Of a DNA stretch of 64,000 nucleotides, positions 37,674 to 47,414 are shown piece after piece. This DNA comes from Lutimonas halocynthiae (GTDB taxonomy: Bacteria > Bacteroidota > Bacteroidia > Flavobacteriales > Flavobacteriaceae). The first letter of the stretch is position 1. Every line of letters starts with the position of its first letter. Location of the stretch: the NCBI RefSeq assembly GCF_030409835.1, contig NZ_JAUFQO010000016.1:248001-312000 (forward strand), given 5' to 3'. The notes below the pieces were generated by a model. The model was not told the origin of the DNA, searched no databases, and saw only the letters and a list, made by a program, of their open reading frames with translations. The position numbers were made by a program, and so were the translations under genes.

Positions 37674-39530
37674 TTATGACTCTTCTATAATATCTAATTC
37701 AACTTTGAGATTGTTGATGATGAATTTTTGTCTTTCAGGGGTGTTCTTGCCCATATAAAATTCCAGGAGTTTCTCAATCGATGTTTCTTTATTGAGCATT
37801 ACCGGATCCAAACGAATATCTTTTCCAATAAAATGGATAAATTCGTCAGGAGAAATCTCACCTAATCCTTTAAATCTGGTTACTTCAGGTTTTCCTCTTA
37901 GCTTATTCATCGCAGTTTGTTTTTCATTTTCAGAATAACAATAATGCGTTTCTTTTTTATCTCTTACCCTGAATAAAGGGGTTTCTAAAATGTATAAATG
38001 TCCTTCCTTGATAACCTCCGGGAAAAACTGAAGGAAAAATGTAATCAATAATAATCGGATATGCATACCGTCAACATCTGCATCTGTCGCAATGACTACG
38101 TTATTGTAACGAAGGTTTTCAATGCCGTCTTCTATGTTTAAGGCTGCCTGAAGCAGGTTGAATTCCTCATTTTCATAGACAATTTTCTTACTCAACCCAT
38201 ATGAATTAAGCGGTTTTCCTTTTAAACTAAATACCGCTTGTGTATTGACATCTCGAGATTTGGTAATCGATCCACTAGCCGAATCTCCCTCAGTAATAAA
38301 AAGGCTGCTTTCTAAACGATCATTTTTTTTCATGTCGTTTAGATGAATTCTGCAATCTCGTAATTTCTTATTGTGAAGACTCGCTTTTTTAGCGCGTTCT
38401 CGTGCAATTTTTCTGATACCAGATAATTCTTTACGCTCCTTTTCTGCCTGCACTATTTTTCTTTGGATATGCTCCGCAGTTTCAGGGTTTCTGTGTAAAT
38501 AATTATCCAGCCTCCTTTTAACAAAATCATGAATAAAGGTTCTGACAGTTGGTAAGCCGCCACCCATTTCAGTTGAACCTAGTTTTGTTTTGGTTTGACT
38601 TTCAAAAATAGGTTCCATCACCTTGATACTGATGGCACAGACTACAGATTTCCTTATGTCTGAAGCGTCAAAATTCTTACCAAAAAATTCTCTGATTGTC
38701 TTGACAATAGATTCTCTAAATGCATTTTGATGTGTACCACCTTGAGTTGTATGTTGTCCATTCACAAAAGAATGGTATTCTTCACTGTATTGAGACTTGC
38801 TATAAGTAAGCGCCATTTCAATGTCATCTTCCATTAAATGGATAATTGGAAACAGTTTTGATTCTTCGTTGATGTTTTCGTCCAACAAATCTTTTAAACC
38901 ATGTTCAGATCTGTACTTTTCACCATTAAAAATAATCGTCAATCCGGTATTCAGATAGACATAATTCTTGATCATCTTTATGATATACTCATTTCTGAAT
39001 TTGTAATGAGGAAATATATCCAGATCAGGAACAAAAGAAACCTTGGTGCCTTTTCTTAAGGTAGAAGCTTCTTGTGGCAGGTCATTTATGAGATTGCCTT
39101 GTTCAAATTCAGCGATCTTACTGAGGTTGTCTCGTACCGATTGTACTTTGAAGTAGGAGGAAAGGGCATTCACCGCCTTGGTACCAACACCATTCAGTCC
39201 TACAGATTTTTTAAAAGCTTTTGAGTCGTACTTACCACCAGTATTCATTTTAGAAACAACGTCTACAACCTTTCCCAATGGAATCCCACGACCAAAATCT
39301 CTAACCGAAACCTGGTTATTTTTTACAGAAATTTCTATTGTTTTTCCTGAGCCCATAACGTACTCATCAATAGAATTGTCTAGTACCTCCTTGATTAAGA
39401 TATAGATACCATCATCAGGAGCCGATCCATCGCCCAGTTTCCCAATATACATACCCGGACGCATGCGAATATGCTCCTTCCAGTCTAAAGAACGAATATT
39501 GTCTTCTGTATATGAAGTTTGGTCTGACAT
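37674..39530 (-). CDS. parE: DNA topoisomerase IV subunit B
   Basis: ParE is the ATPase subunit of topoisomerase IV. The 618 residues contain GHKL ATP-binding motifs ([21 protein letters not shown] and [15 protein letters not shown]), and a TOPRIM domain with [10 protein letters not shown] and [11 protein letters not shown]. The C-terminus is typical of ParE rather than the longer GyrB. It is followed by parC in the same operon. Upstream is a 146-base divergent region shared with pssA. Confidence 0.95.
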   Translation of the reverse strand: MSDQTSYTEDNIRSLDWKEHIRMRPGMYIGKLGDGSAPDDGIYILIKEVLDNSIDEYVMGSGKTIEISVKNNQVSVRDFGRGIPLGKVVDVVSKMNTGGKYDSKAFKKSVGLNGVGTKAVNALSSYFKVQSVRDNLSKIAEFEQGNLINDLPQEASTLRKGTKVSFVPDLDIFPHYKFRNEYIIKMIKNYVYLNTGLTIIFNGEKYRSEHGLKDLLDENINEESKLFPIIHLMEDDIEMALTYSKSQYSEEYHSFVNGQHTTQGGTHQNAFRESIVKTIREFFGKNFDASDIRKSVVCAISIKVMEPIFESQTKTKLGSTEMGGGLPTVRTFIHDFVKRRLDNYLHRNPETAEHIQRKIVQAEKERKELSGIRKIARERAKKASLHNKKLRDCRIHLNDMKKNDRLESSLFITEGDSASGSITKSRDVNTQAVFSLKGKPLNSYGLSKKIVYENEEFNLLQAALNIEDGIENLRYNNVVIATDADVDGMHIRLLLITFFLQFFPEVIKEGHLYILETPLFRVRDKKETHYCYSENEKQTAMNKLRGKPEVTRFKGLGEISPDEFIHFIGKDIRLDPVMLNKETSIEKLLEFYMGKNTPERQKFIINNLKVELDIIEES

Positions 39531-39676
39531 TAAGAATTTTGGATTAACTAGCGTCGCTAATGTAGTAATTAAGGCCTAAATATAAAATAGTAGTTTAAAT
39601 TTTTATTAACACAGTAATTAAAAGTTTCTTTGATATATTATTTGTTATTTTTACTGAGACTAAGCCAAAAGAAACG

Positions 39677-40438
39677 ATGAAAAAACACATTCCAAATCTA
39701 TTTACACTACTGAATCTGTTTTCAGGCATGATTGCCGTGATTATGGCCGCAACAGATGAACTTATTTTGGCCGCCTTTTTTGTTTTCCTGGGTATTTTCT
39801 TTGATTTTTTTGATGGATTTTTTGCAAGGAAATTTAAAGTAGAAGGTGAATTAGGAAAGCAACTTGATTCTTTGGCCGATATGGTTACTTCTGGGGTCGT
39901 TCCAGGAATTATAATGTTTCAAATGATGCTGTACGCCACCAAAGGAAAGTGGTTTATGGAATTGAGTTGTGAAACCGGAAGCTGGCAGGATTATCAAGAA
40001 ACTTATTATTATTTTATTCCTTTTTTGGGATTGATCATCACATTAGCTGCCGCATATAGATTGGCAAACTTCAACATAGATGAGAGGCAAACCAGCTCCT
40101 TTATAGGATTGCCAACTCCTGCATTTTCAATTTTCATCATGTCAATGCCTTTGATTTTGTTTTATTCTGAGAATATGTTTTTTATTGAGTTGCTTCAGAA
40201 TATCTATGTTCTTGTGGGGATCACATTAATTGGAAGTTATTTGATGAATGCAGAAATTCCTCTTTTTTCTTTAAAGTTTAAAAACTATAAATGGAGTGGA
40301 AATGAAGTGAAGTACGTTTTCCTATTGGCAACAGTTGTAATGTTATTCTTGTTAAAAACAGTTGCCATTCCACTTACTATTATACTCTATATTCTGCTTT
40401 CTATAATTGAAAATAAATTGCATAAAAAAAGAGGTTGA
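39677..40438 (+). CDS. pssA: CDP-diacylglycerol-serine O-phosphatidyltransferase
   Basis: PssA makes phosphatidylserine from CDP-diacylglycerol and serine, the entry to phosphatidylethanolamine synthesis. The 253-residue membrane protein carries the full CDP-alcohol phosphatidyltransferase signature DGxxARx8Gx3Dx3D (D46 to D68), embedded in about eight hydrophobic helices. The phosphatidylserine decarboxylase gene is not adjacent. The coding end overlaps the 5' arm of a long hairpin. Minor alternatives such as PgsA are less likely because the N-terminus and spacing match PssA. Confidence 0.88.
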   Translation: MKKHIPNLFTLLNLFSGMIAVIMAATDELILAAFFVFLGIFFDFFDGFFARKFKVEGELGKQLDSLADMVTSGVVPGIIMFQMMLYATKGKWFMELSCETGSWQDYQETYYYFIPFLGLIITLAAAYRLANFNIDERQTSSFIGLPTPAFSIFIMSMPLILFYSENMFFIELLQNIYVLVGITLIGSYLMNAEIPLFSLKFKNYKWSGNEVKYVFLLATVVMLFLLKTVAIPLTIILYILLSIIENKLHKKRG

Positions 40439-40470
40439 CATTTCGCTAACCTCTTTTTTTATGCAATTTA
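40414..40470. terminator. Strong bidirectional terminator: 23-bp perfect inverted repeat
   Basis: Positions 40414-40436 and 40448-40470 are perfect reverse complements of 23 bases with an 11-base loop. The core GAGGTT/AACCTC is flanked by A and T runs. The left arm includes the last codons of pssA. It separates pssA from the convergent SYLF-domain gene. Confidence 0.88.
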
Positions 40471-40481
40471 ATTGTAATTAT

Positions 40482-41033
40482 TTATTCTTTTGGTTTAAAT
40501 TTGAAATTTTGTCCTCCAACAGAGGCTTCAAACATTAATCCACCACTGGTTTGTGTAAAAATTGCCATGCCGTCTTTCCATGCTACATCAACAGAAGCAC
40601 CTTCAGTAATGGCTACAGCTGAGGCTTGTCCATTGAATTTTACTTTCTTATTGGTAAATTTCTTGTAGGCTTCTTCGTTTTCAAAGAAAATGACCTCTTT
40701 ATATTGTTGACCTCCCAATTGAAAACCTATAGTTGCCTGACTTAATGTAGATTGACCGGTTGGAACGTGAGCTTTGTAAACAATTCCTTTACCTCCGGCA
40801 CCTCCAACGCCAATAGCTCCTTTGGTCACTTTTGGGAATACAGCGTATCCATAAGATTTATCCTTGAACGATTGAAGTTTAGGTTGTTTTTTAATCATCT
40901 CAACCAATGCAGTATCTGCTTCTTTTATTAGATCCGCTTTCCATCCGCCTACTTGAGCCTGAACAGCTGTTGCAGCAGTAATTACAAATGCTATCAATAC
41001 AGTCTGTATTGTTTTTAAGCTTATTGTTTTCAT
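40482..41033 (-). CDS. SYLF/YSC84-domain lipid-binding protein
   Basis: The 183-residue exported protein has a signal peptide (about 1-26, ending VQAQ). A SYLF (YSC84) domain follows with SYGYAVFPKVTKGAIGVGGAGG and STLSQATIGFQLGGQQY. In eukaryotes the domain binds phosphoinositides and actin; the bacterial role is unknown and often envelope-related. Its upstream region has a minus-strand TAAATTTG -7 box (41062-41069), 29 bases from the start, but no clear -33. Confidence 0.85.
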   Translation of the reverse strand: MKTISLKTIQTVLIAFVITAATAVQAQVGGWKADLIKEADTALVEMIKKQPKLQSFKDKSYGYAVFPKVTKGAIGVGGAGGKGIVYKAHVPTGQSTLSQATIGFQLGGQQYKEVIFFENEEAYKKFTNKKVKFNGQASAVAITEGASVDVAWKDGMAIFTQTSGGLMFEASVGGQNFKFKPKE

Positions 41034-41344
41034 AAAAATATAAGTATTAATTAATGTTAGGCAAATTTAACATATTACGCGTAGGCATAATATTTTTTTA
41101 TAATGTTTTTTAATACTGAAGATTGCTCTTATTAGGTTAACCTTTTTCAAATCAAAATGTTAACTTATTTGAGGTTTCTCGCGTCTTAAAATTCATTCGA
41201 AGACCTTTATTAAATTCAAAAAAAATATATGCCCTATACAATTTATTAGACTTTTTTCTGTTATTCTGTTTGTTATAATGATATAAATCCTCTCCCTGTT
41301 TAGTCATTTTTTTTTCAACGTTATCGTTTAAATAAAGAAATACT
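41034..41344. other. 311-base intergenic region upstream of T9SS adhesin gene
   Basis: No open frame or RNA is recognised. It is AT-rich and contains a 10-base perfect palindrome AGGTTAACCT (41134-41143). A GTTAAC follows (41159-41164), about 23 bases centre to centre, so a dimeric regulator may bind there. The -7 box of the divergent SYLF gene is at 41062-41069. I see no convincing -33/-7 pair for the adhesin gene. Confidence 0.45.
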
Positions 41345-44300
41345 ATGAAAACAGAATATCAAACCAGAATGCTTAGGCTTTTATTTTTTGTTCTAATAAT
41401 GATCTCATTCTTAGGTCATTCTCAAACTTCAATTCCATTTTCGAAAAGATATGAAACACAAGGAATCAATGGAGATTTGACTATTATAGGTAATTCTATA
41501 CTAGGAGAGTCAAGAGACATACCGTACAATGGTTCTGATCAGAATAATACCATCGATATGGTATTTGTTGATATAGATAGTGACCCATCAACATTTAATT
41601 CAAGTAGTGCTAGGTTTACGACAAGCACTTGTAATAGAATTATTTATGCTGGTTTGTATTGGGGAGCAATAGCTGCTCCAGAAAATTTAGAGCCTGATAA
41701 AATAAAATTCAAAATACCTGGTGAAGCTTATTTAGATATAGAAGCTGATATGAACTTAGATTTAATTTATTACAAAGATGTAACCGATATTGTTACTAGT
41801 AATGTTTCAGTTTCTGGTGATTATTATATTGCTAATATAAGTTCTTCAGAAGGAAATAATTCCTCAGGAGGTTGGTCTATGGTAATTGTTTATGAAGATC
41901 CAAATGAATCAAGAAAGTTCATCTCCACATTTGATGGGTTTTCAGTTGTTTCTAGATCCCCAAATGATGTGGTTGATTTCCGGTATAGTGGTTTTACAAC
42001 ACCTCCTTCCGGGCCGGTTGAAGGAAGGGTCGGAATTGTAGCAATGGAAGGAGATTTAACCAGAGTTGGAGATGAATTGCTTTTTAAATCTGATGGAAAT
42101 ACTAATTTCACACCTTTATACGATGCTGAGAATGAGGTTGATAATTTTTTTAACAGCAAGATAACCAAAGATGGGTCTCAGGTTCTTGATAGAAATTTAA
42201 ATAGCACTAATACACTTGGTTGGGATCAGAAATTATTAAATCTATCTGACATTAATGTAGGTAACACGCTGATTGGTAATGGTGAAACAGGTGCAACCAT
42301 AAGAGTTAATAGTAATGATGGCACTGATTGGATATATTCCTTTTTAAATACGTTTGCGATAAATATTATCGAACCGAATCTTCAAGTTATTACAAGTGTA
42401 GAAGACACTTCAAACAATGCGATAACGCATCAATCACCTGTGCCACTTGGATCAACTGTGTGGTATAATATTGATTTTCAGAATATTGGAACTGACAACG
42501 CGCAGAATACCTATATTCTAAACAGTTTACCGATTAACGTAACCTTAGACGAAAATTCTATCACCTTACCTGCAGGAGTAAGCTATACTTTTAATCAGGC
42601 TTCAAGGGAATTAAGATTTAACATAGACAACACACTAGTTGAAAGAAAGTCACTTTCTTCAGTACATAGTATTAGATATCAGGTAACGGCATCAAATGAA
42701 TGCTTTGACTATTCAGACGCCTGTACGAATTTATTGGAAAACAATATCAGCTCATATTACGATGGCGAAACTTCAGGTCAAAGTGTATCTGATCAACCAG
42801 GCTTAAATGGTATCAATGGTTGTGGTCTTGGAAGTGTAGGATCAATGGATCTTTTCGTAGACACAAGTTCTTGTTCATTTGACAGTGAATTGTTTTTCTG
42901 TAATAACAGCCTGACCTTTTCAGGAGATGATGGATATGACACCTATATATGGACGGATGAAAACGGAAATGTTATTGGAAATGCCAAAGAAGTGACTGTA
43001 ACCGGAGCGGGAGTTTATACAGGCACACAAAGAAGAACAGGATGTACCGAAACAATCAGAATCGTAACTGTTTTAGGACTTGATGTAACTGTTACACCTG
43101 CTGATGCTTTATGTAAAGATAGTAATGGAAATGTTGAAATCAAGGTAAATGAGGATTCCAGTTCTTATACATTTGAATTAATACAAAACGGCAGTGTGAT
43201 CAATTCTATCGTTAAAACAAATGATACACATGTCTTCACAAATCTGGATATAGGAAATTACGAGGTGAGATCAACTAATGCAGATGGATGTTTTGATGTT
43301 TCTGGTTTTTCTATCAGCGAACCTACTTTATTAACTTCAACTTCGAGCAAACAATACAACATAACAGTCTGTAATGGAGAAATTATGAACGGTAGCCTTG
43401 AAGCGGCCGGAGCAGGAGGTACACCTCCTTATGATTACAGTATAGACGGAGGAAACACCTATCAGTTAGAAAATATTTTCTCAGTAGCCACAGAAAGAAC
43501 TTATGATGTTACCGTACGTGATGCAAATGGATGCACATCAGTAACTAGTGTTGCCGTTGGGTTTGATCAGGAGATTGAGTATAAAATAACTCAGGAGGAT
43601 GTTATTTGTGTCGGAGAAAAAGATGGTAGAGTCAATGTTGACTTGACCAATGATCAAGGCTATGACGTGACTTATAGTATGGACGGTACAAATTACAAAG
43701 CAGCGCCAAGTTTTACTGGTTTGGCTAAAGGAACTTATGACATCTGGATTAAAAAAGAAAATGCTTTTCATAGTTGTGTGTCACAAAAATCTGTAGAAGT
43801 AGAACAGTTGATTTATTTGGAACTGAAAGCAGATACTGATTTTAGTTGTCAGGGGGCTAGTAATATCATCATGGCATCAGTTGACCCGATTTATCAAAAT
43901 GATGTGACGTACACCTTAGATGGTAATCTAACACAAGAATCAGGCATATTTGAAAACGTTTCAAAAGGGACGCATACCGTTTCGGTTACACATAAAGAAT
44001 ACGGTTGTACCGATGCGCCGATTGAAGTTCAAATAGAAGCATATACGCCAATCGCTTTTAATGTGGTGATGACCAACCTAAATGAGTATAGCGTTGTGGC
44101 TACTGGAGGAAGACCAGATTATGAATACAGCTTGGATTCAGAAGATAATTTTGGAAGCAACAATGTATTGGATCTGAATAGTACCAGAGAAACGAGAGAT
44201 TATAAATTTTATGTAAAAGACCAAAGAGGATGTATACAAGAAAAAACAGTCTTTTTAGAATTCTTAGATATTGAAATTCCTGATTTCTTTACACCTCAAG

Positions 44301-44536
44301 GGGATGGAATTAATGATACCTGGTATCCTATTAATATCGAGATCTATCCACAAATAACCGTTAAAATATTTGACAGATACCAAAGATTAATTGCAAGCTA
44401 TGAGGGCAATAGGAGGAGCTGGGATGGAAGTTATAAAAGCAAACCATTACCTAGCGGGGACTATTGGTACATCGTTCGTTTGAACGAAGCATCAGACAAC
44501 AGAGAATTTAAAGGGAATTTCAGTTTAGTTAGATAG
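41345..44536 (+). CDS. T9SS type B surface adhesin with CHU_C-type C-terminal domain
   Basis: The 1063-residue secreted protein has an N-terminal signal (about 1-27, ending GHSQ). A large beta-rich N-terminal region with DUF11-like repeats (VWYNIDFQNIGTDNAQNTYI) is followed by repeated Ig/SprB-like modules (PYDYSIDGGNTYQ, YEYSLDSEDN). The C-terminal gliding-motility-associated domain starts near residue 978 (IPDFFTPQGDGINDTWYP) and ends LPSGDYWYIVRL and FKGNFSLVR. This is the type B T9SS sorting domain that requires a SprF-like partner. The protein is probably displayed on or released from the surface; the ligand is unknown. The SprF-like gene follows in five bases. Confidence 0.88.
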   Translation: MKTEYQTRMLRLLFFVLIMISFLGHSQTSIPFSKRYETQGINGDLTIIGNSILGESRDIPYNGSDQNNTIDMVFVDIDSDPSTFNSSSARFTTSTCNRIIYAGLYWGAIAAPENLEPDKIKFKIPGEAYLDIEADMNLDLIYYKDVTDIVTSNVSVSGDYYIANISSSEGNNSSGGWSMVIVYEDPNESRKFISTFDGFSVVSRSPNDVVDFRYSGFTTPPSGPVEGRVGIVAMEGDLTRVGDELLFKSDGNTNFTPLYDAENEVDNFFNSKITKDGSQVLDRNLNSTNTLGWDQKLLNLSDINVGNTLIGNGETGATIRVNSNDGTDWIYSFLNTFAINIIEPNLQVITSVEDTSNNAITHQSPVPLGSTVWYNIDFQNIGTDNAQNTYILNSLPINVTLDENSITLPAGVSYTFNQASRELRFNIDNTLVERKSLSSVHSIRYQVTASNECFDYSDACTNLLENNISSYYDGETSGQSVSDQPGLNGINGCGLGSVGSMDLFVDTSSCSFDSELFFCNNSLTFSGDDGYDTYIWTDENGNVIGNAKEVTVTGAGVYTGTQRRTGCTETIRIVTVLGLDVTVTPADALCKDSNGNVEIKVNEDSSSYTFELIQNGSVINSIVKTNDTHVFTNLDIGNYEVRSTNADGCFDVSGFSISEPTLLTSTSSKQYNITVCNGEIMNGSLEAAGAGGTPPYDYSIDGGNTYQLENIFSVATERTYDVTVRDANGCTSVTSVAVGFDQEIEYKITQEDVICVGEKDGRVNVDLTNDQGYDVTYSMDGTNYKAAPSFTGLAKGTYDIWIKKENAFHSCVSQKSVEVEQLIYLELKADTDFSCQGASNIIMASVDPIYQNDVTYTLDGNLTQESGIFENVSKGTHTVSVTHKEYGCTDAPIEVQIEAYTPIAFNVVMTNLNEYSVVATGGRPDYEYSLDSEDNFGSNNVLDLNSTRETRDYKFYVKDQRGCIQEKTVFLEFLDIEIPDFFTPQGDGINDTWYPINIEIYPQITVKIFDRYQRLIASYEGNRRSWDGSYKSKPLPSGDYWYIVRLNEASDNREFKGNFSLVR

Positions 44537-44541
44537 TAGTT

Positions 44542-45480
44542 ATGAAAAAGTTAATCATAGTAGTTATATTATTCGTTACAGGATGGGCTAATGCTCAGGA
44601 GTTTAAATTGACTCCTTATACCCAGTATCTAGTTGAAAATCCGTTTTTGATTTCTCCAGCTTATGCGGGAGATAGTGATATGAACCGATTGAGATTTACA
44701 AGTGCTTTCCAATGGGTTGGCCTAAGTGATGCGCCAAATACACAGACTTTATCTTATGACGCCCATATTCTGGAACGTTCAGGGATAGGAGGAGTGCTCT
44801 TTTTGGATAAGAATGGAAACACATCACAAATTGGAGGGCAATTGTCATTTGCGCATCATTTGACCATAAATGCTGCAAACTTGCAATATATTTCCTTCGG
44901 ACTTTCTTATAAGTTTACGCAATTTAAAATTGACGTTTCAGATTTTGACAACCCGAATGATGATCCAAATATTGGTGCTGATGTATCATCACACAATTCA
45001 AATTTTGATGCGGCATTTCTATATAAAATTGAAGGGTTCTATTTTAGTTTTAATGCATCTAATATTTTGAATAAAAATGTAAAGGTCTTTGATGAGTCAG
45101 AACCTAAAAAGCTGAGAAATTATTATATCTATACGGGTTATGTATTTGAACTTAATCAAAGTGACTGGGAATTGGAACCATCATTGTATTTTAAATATTT
45201 CGAAAGTGATGGCAGATCAATTTCAGATATCAATATTAAAGCAAAGAAAAAAGTCGATGACGGTTACTATTGGGCGGGCTTTAGTACGCGGTTTTTAAAT
45301 GACCAAAGCTTTGAGCCTCTGGCAATTGTGCCGCTTTTAGGTATTAAAAAGAAAGAATTTTATGTTGGATATGCATTCCAATACAATATTAATGAAGCAA
45401 ATGAGTTAAATCATAGTGGGACACATATGTTAACACTCGGATATGATTTTGAATCTCGAAGAGGAAGTCCCAGATGGTAA
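44542..45480 (+). CDS. PorP/SprF-family type IX secretion protein
   Basis: The 312-residue outer-membrane protein has a signal peptide (about 1-18, ending ANAQ). It begins with YTQYLVENPFLISPAYAGDSD, which is the usual PorP/SprF start, and ends as a beta-barrel with MLTLGYDF. SprF-like proteins help attach or export type B T9SS cargo. The five-base distance to the adhesin gene shows that the two form a dedicated cargo-partner operon. Confidence 0.9.
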   Translation: MKKLIIVVILFVTGWANAQEFKLTPYTQYLVENPFLISPAYAGDSDMNRLRFTSAFQWVGLSDAPNTQTLSYDAHILERSGIGGVLFLDKNGNTSQIGGQLSFAHHLTINAANLQYISFGLSYKFTQFKIDVSDFDNPNDDPNIGADVSSHNSNFDAAFLYKIEGFYFSFNASNILNKNVKVFDESEPKKLRNYYIYTGYVFELNQSDWELEPSLYFKYFESDGRSISDINIKAKKKVDDGYYWAGFSTRFLNDQSFEPLAIVPLLGIKKKEFYVGYAFQYNINEANELNHSGTHMLTLGYDFESRRGSPRW

Positions 45481-45525
45481 TGCTAGAAAAAGAAAATTGT
45501 TTAAAAGAATATAAATTTTGGAGCT

Positions 45526-45594
45526 ATGAAAAAGGTAAAAATAATCTTGTTTTTAATGTTGTTTGTTATATTAAGTTTTTCAACGTTTGGCTAA
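45526..45594 (+). pseudogene. Signal-peptide-like 22-codon ORF, possible gene remnant
   Basis: An ATG at 45526 opens a frame of 22 codons ending in TAA (MKKVKIILFLMLFVILSFSTFG). It looks like a complete Sec signal peptide followed immediately by a stop, with no mature part. It lies between the SprF-like gene and a small secreted protein gene that begins with a similar MKSFKIIIMFFVF signal. It may be the 5' end of a decayed gene, a regulatory leader peptide, or a real micropeptide. Only the sequence is seen; expression is unknown. Confidence 0.4.
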
Positions 45595-45665
45595 TTTCAA
45601 ATGAAATTAATAAGATCAACTCCCCACTAAAATATTTGTCTAACATTTAAAAGAAACCACTAATC

Positions 45666-45971
45666 ATGAAAAGTTTTAAAATCATCATCATGTTTTTTGT
45701 CTTTACGCTGTTAAGCGTTCAGGGTAGTTTCGCTCAGGAGGGTAAAACAGCTGAAAAAGAAGTTCACAAAACAACAAAAGAGAAGACACCTAAACAGGTA
45801 AAAGAATCATTGAAAGATTATTCAAATTATAAGATATCCAATGAAGTGACCTATGTCACAAAAAAAGATATCAATGTCTATAAGTTTAAAGTAGAAAAAG
45901 GAACATGGTCTCATTATTTATTAATCAATGAGAGCGGTAAAATCATAGGAATAGAAACAGGTGAACATTAA
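45666..45971 (+). CDS. Small secreted protein of unknown function
   Basis: The 101-residue protein has a signal peptide (about 1-23, ending GSFAQ), then a Lys/Glu-rich stretch (TAEKEVHKTTKEKTPKQ). A short beta-rich region (YKISNEVTYVTKKDINVYKFKVEKG) resembles PepSY-like single domains, ending LINESGKIIGIETGEH. I do not recognise a specific family. It stands alone between the SprF-like operon and a minus-strand operon, with its own terminator. Confidence 0.65.
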   Translation: MKSFKIIIMFFVFTLLSVQGSFAQEGKTAEKEVHKTTKEKTPKQVKESLKDYSNYKISNEVTYVTKKDINVYKFKVEKGTWSHYLLINESGKIIGIETGEH

Positions 45972-46029
45972 AGCTTAAAGTCATCTGGAAAAATTTTTAA
46001 TAAATTTTTCAGATTTGTTTGTATGTATG

Positions 46030-46062
46030 CCCTATTACCAGTCGGTAATAGGGTTTTTTTTA
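46030..46062 (+). terminator. Rho-independent terminator after small secreted protein gene
   Basis: A 10-bp stem CCCTATTACC / GGTAATAGGG (46030-46039 and 46044-46053) with a four-base loop is followed by eight T residues. It lies 58 bases after the gene stop. Confidence 0.9.
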
Positions 46063-46806
46063 TAAGTCGAGTTTTCTTTTGTGTTCTTTTAATATAAAAC
46101 TCTCTCCCAAATACACTTTTCTTACCAACTCATCATCGGCTAATTCCTTTGGCGTACCTTCTTTTAATATTCCTCCTTCAAACATTAAGTAGGTTTTATC
46201 GGTAATGGCTAATGTAGCATGTACATCATGGTCTGTAATTAAAATTCCGATATTACGATCCTTCAAGTGTGCCACGATACTTTGAATGTCTTCCACAGCT
46301 ATGGGGTCAACCCCGGCAAATGGCTCATCAAGCAGAATAAATTTCGGATCAGAGGCCAGGGCTCTGGCAATTTCCGTTCTTCTTCTTTCTCCACCAGATA
46401 AAAGATCGCCACGATTTTTTCTTACATGCCCAAGGCTAAATTCATCTATAAGTAATTCCAGTTTCTCCTTTTGTTCTTTTTTATTGAGATCAGTAAATTG
46501 TAAAACCGACATGATATTATCTTCAACCGACAATTTTCTAAATACAGAGGCTTCCTGTGCAAGATATCCTATTCCTTTTTGTGCTCTCTTGTACATAGAA
46601 TCGTTTGTGATTTCGACGTCATCAAGAAAAATTTTTCCTTCATTTGGTTTGATCATCCCAACGATCATATAGAATGAAGTTGTTTTTCCAGCGCCATTTG
46701 GGCCCAACAGTCCAATAATTTCGCCTTGTTCTACCTGAAGAGAAATGCTTTTAACCACCTTTCTGTTCCCGTACATTTTCATTATGTTGTCAGCTCTTAA
46801 GATCAT
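46060..46806 (-). CDS. lptB: LPS export ABC transporter ATP-binding protein LptB
   Basis: LptB powers the LptFG complex that pulls lipopolysaccharide from the inner membrane. The 248 residues have Walker A (LLGPNGAGKTT, 33-43), the signature LLSGGERRRTEIARAL, Walker B FILLDEPFAGVDP and the switch His in ITDHD. The sequence is close to E. coli LptB. It is the last gene of a minus-strand run kdsD, tatC, DUF1801/YdeI, lptB and follows its neighbour by two bases. Coupling to kdsD (KDO synthesis) supports the LPS role. Confidence 0.94.
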   Translation of the reverse strand: MILRADNIMKMYGNRKVVKSISLQVEQGEIIGLLGPNGAGKTTSFYMIVGMIKPNEGKIFLDDVEITNDSMYKRAQKGIGYLAQEASVFRKLSVEDNIMSVLQFTDLNKKEQKEKLELLIDEFSLGHVRKNRGDLLSGGERRRTEIARALASDPKFILLDEPFAGVDPIAVEDIQSIVAHLKDRNIGILITDHDVHATLAITDKTYLMFEGGILKEGTPKELADDELVRKVYLGESFILKEHKRKLDL

Positions 46807-46808
46807 AA

Positions 46809-47411
46809 TTATTTATTGGGTTTGTATTTATCATTAAGCCCTTTTCCAGCTTCGATCAAGGGAGTTATTTTCTTGAGTCTATCTGATTTGGTCTGTTCCT
46901 TCTTTGCGCTATGAATATATTCAATATACTCCTTCTGTCTTCCAGGAGTTAGTTTTTTAAAAGCTTTGAACATTGAAAGGTCAGCGCTTAAAAAAGATTT
47001 CAGTTCTGTTGGAATCACAACCTGCTTAACGGGTTTACTTATATTTACCTTTAAGCCTTTATTTTGATTGTCAATAGTTTCCTTAAGATAAGCTGCCAAG
47101 GTGGATTCATTAATCTCTTCAAATTTTTTAAAATGAATTTGCCGCATAGCTTTGGTTTTCCCTTCCTGCGCATTGTGCAAAATTCTTGCCTTGTCATTCA
47201 ATAAGGCCCCTTGAAAAAACCAAAGGCCTACGTGATTTTTAAAGGCGCCAATACCAACTAAATTCTTTTGCTCATAAACATAAGTAGGTATTCCCCATTT
47301 TAAAGTTTCCTCAAAGGCTTCATTTTTAACAATCCTTCTTAACTCAACAAGAATGTCTTTGAATTTTTCATGTTCATCGATATAAGCTTGTATTTGATTA
47401 TCAAGGTCCAT
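46809..47411 (-). CDS. DUF1801/YdeI (OmpD-associated-like) protein
   Basis: The 200-residue protein has an N-terminal DUF1801 domain (about 8-115) with ETLKWGIPTYVYEQKNLVGIGAFKNHVGLWFF. A C-terminal YdeI-type helical tail (about 130-190) has SMFKAFKKLTPGRQKEYIEYI. It is a cytoplasmic protein of unclear function; family members were tied to bacteriocin or peptide resistance. It lies two bases from lptB and three from tatC, so its role is probably envelope-linked, but this is inference. Confidence 0.82.
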   Translation of the reverse strand: MDLDNQIQAYIDEHEKFKDILVELRRIVKNEAFEETLKWGIPTYVYEQKNLVGIGAFKNHVGLWFFQGALLNDKARILHNAQEGKTKAMRQIHFKKFEEINESTLAAYLKETIDNQNKGLKVNISKPVKQVVIPTELKSFLSADLSMFKAFKKLTPGRQKEYIEYIHSAKKEQTKSDRLKKITPLIEAGKGLNDKYKPNK

Positions 47412-47414
47412 TAA

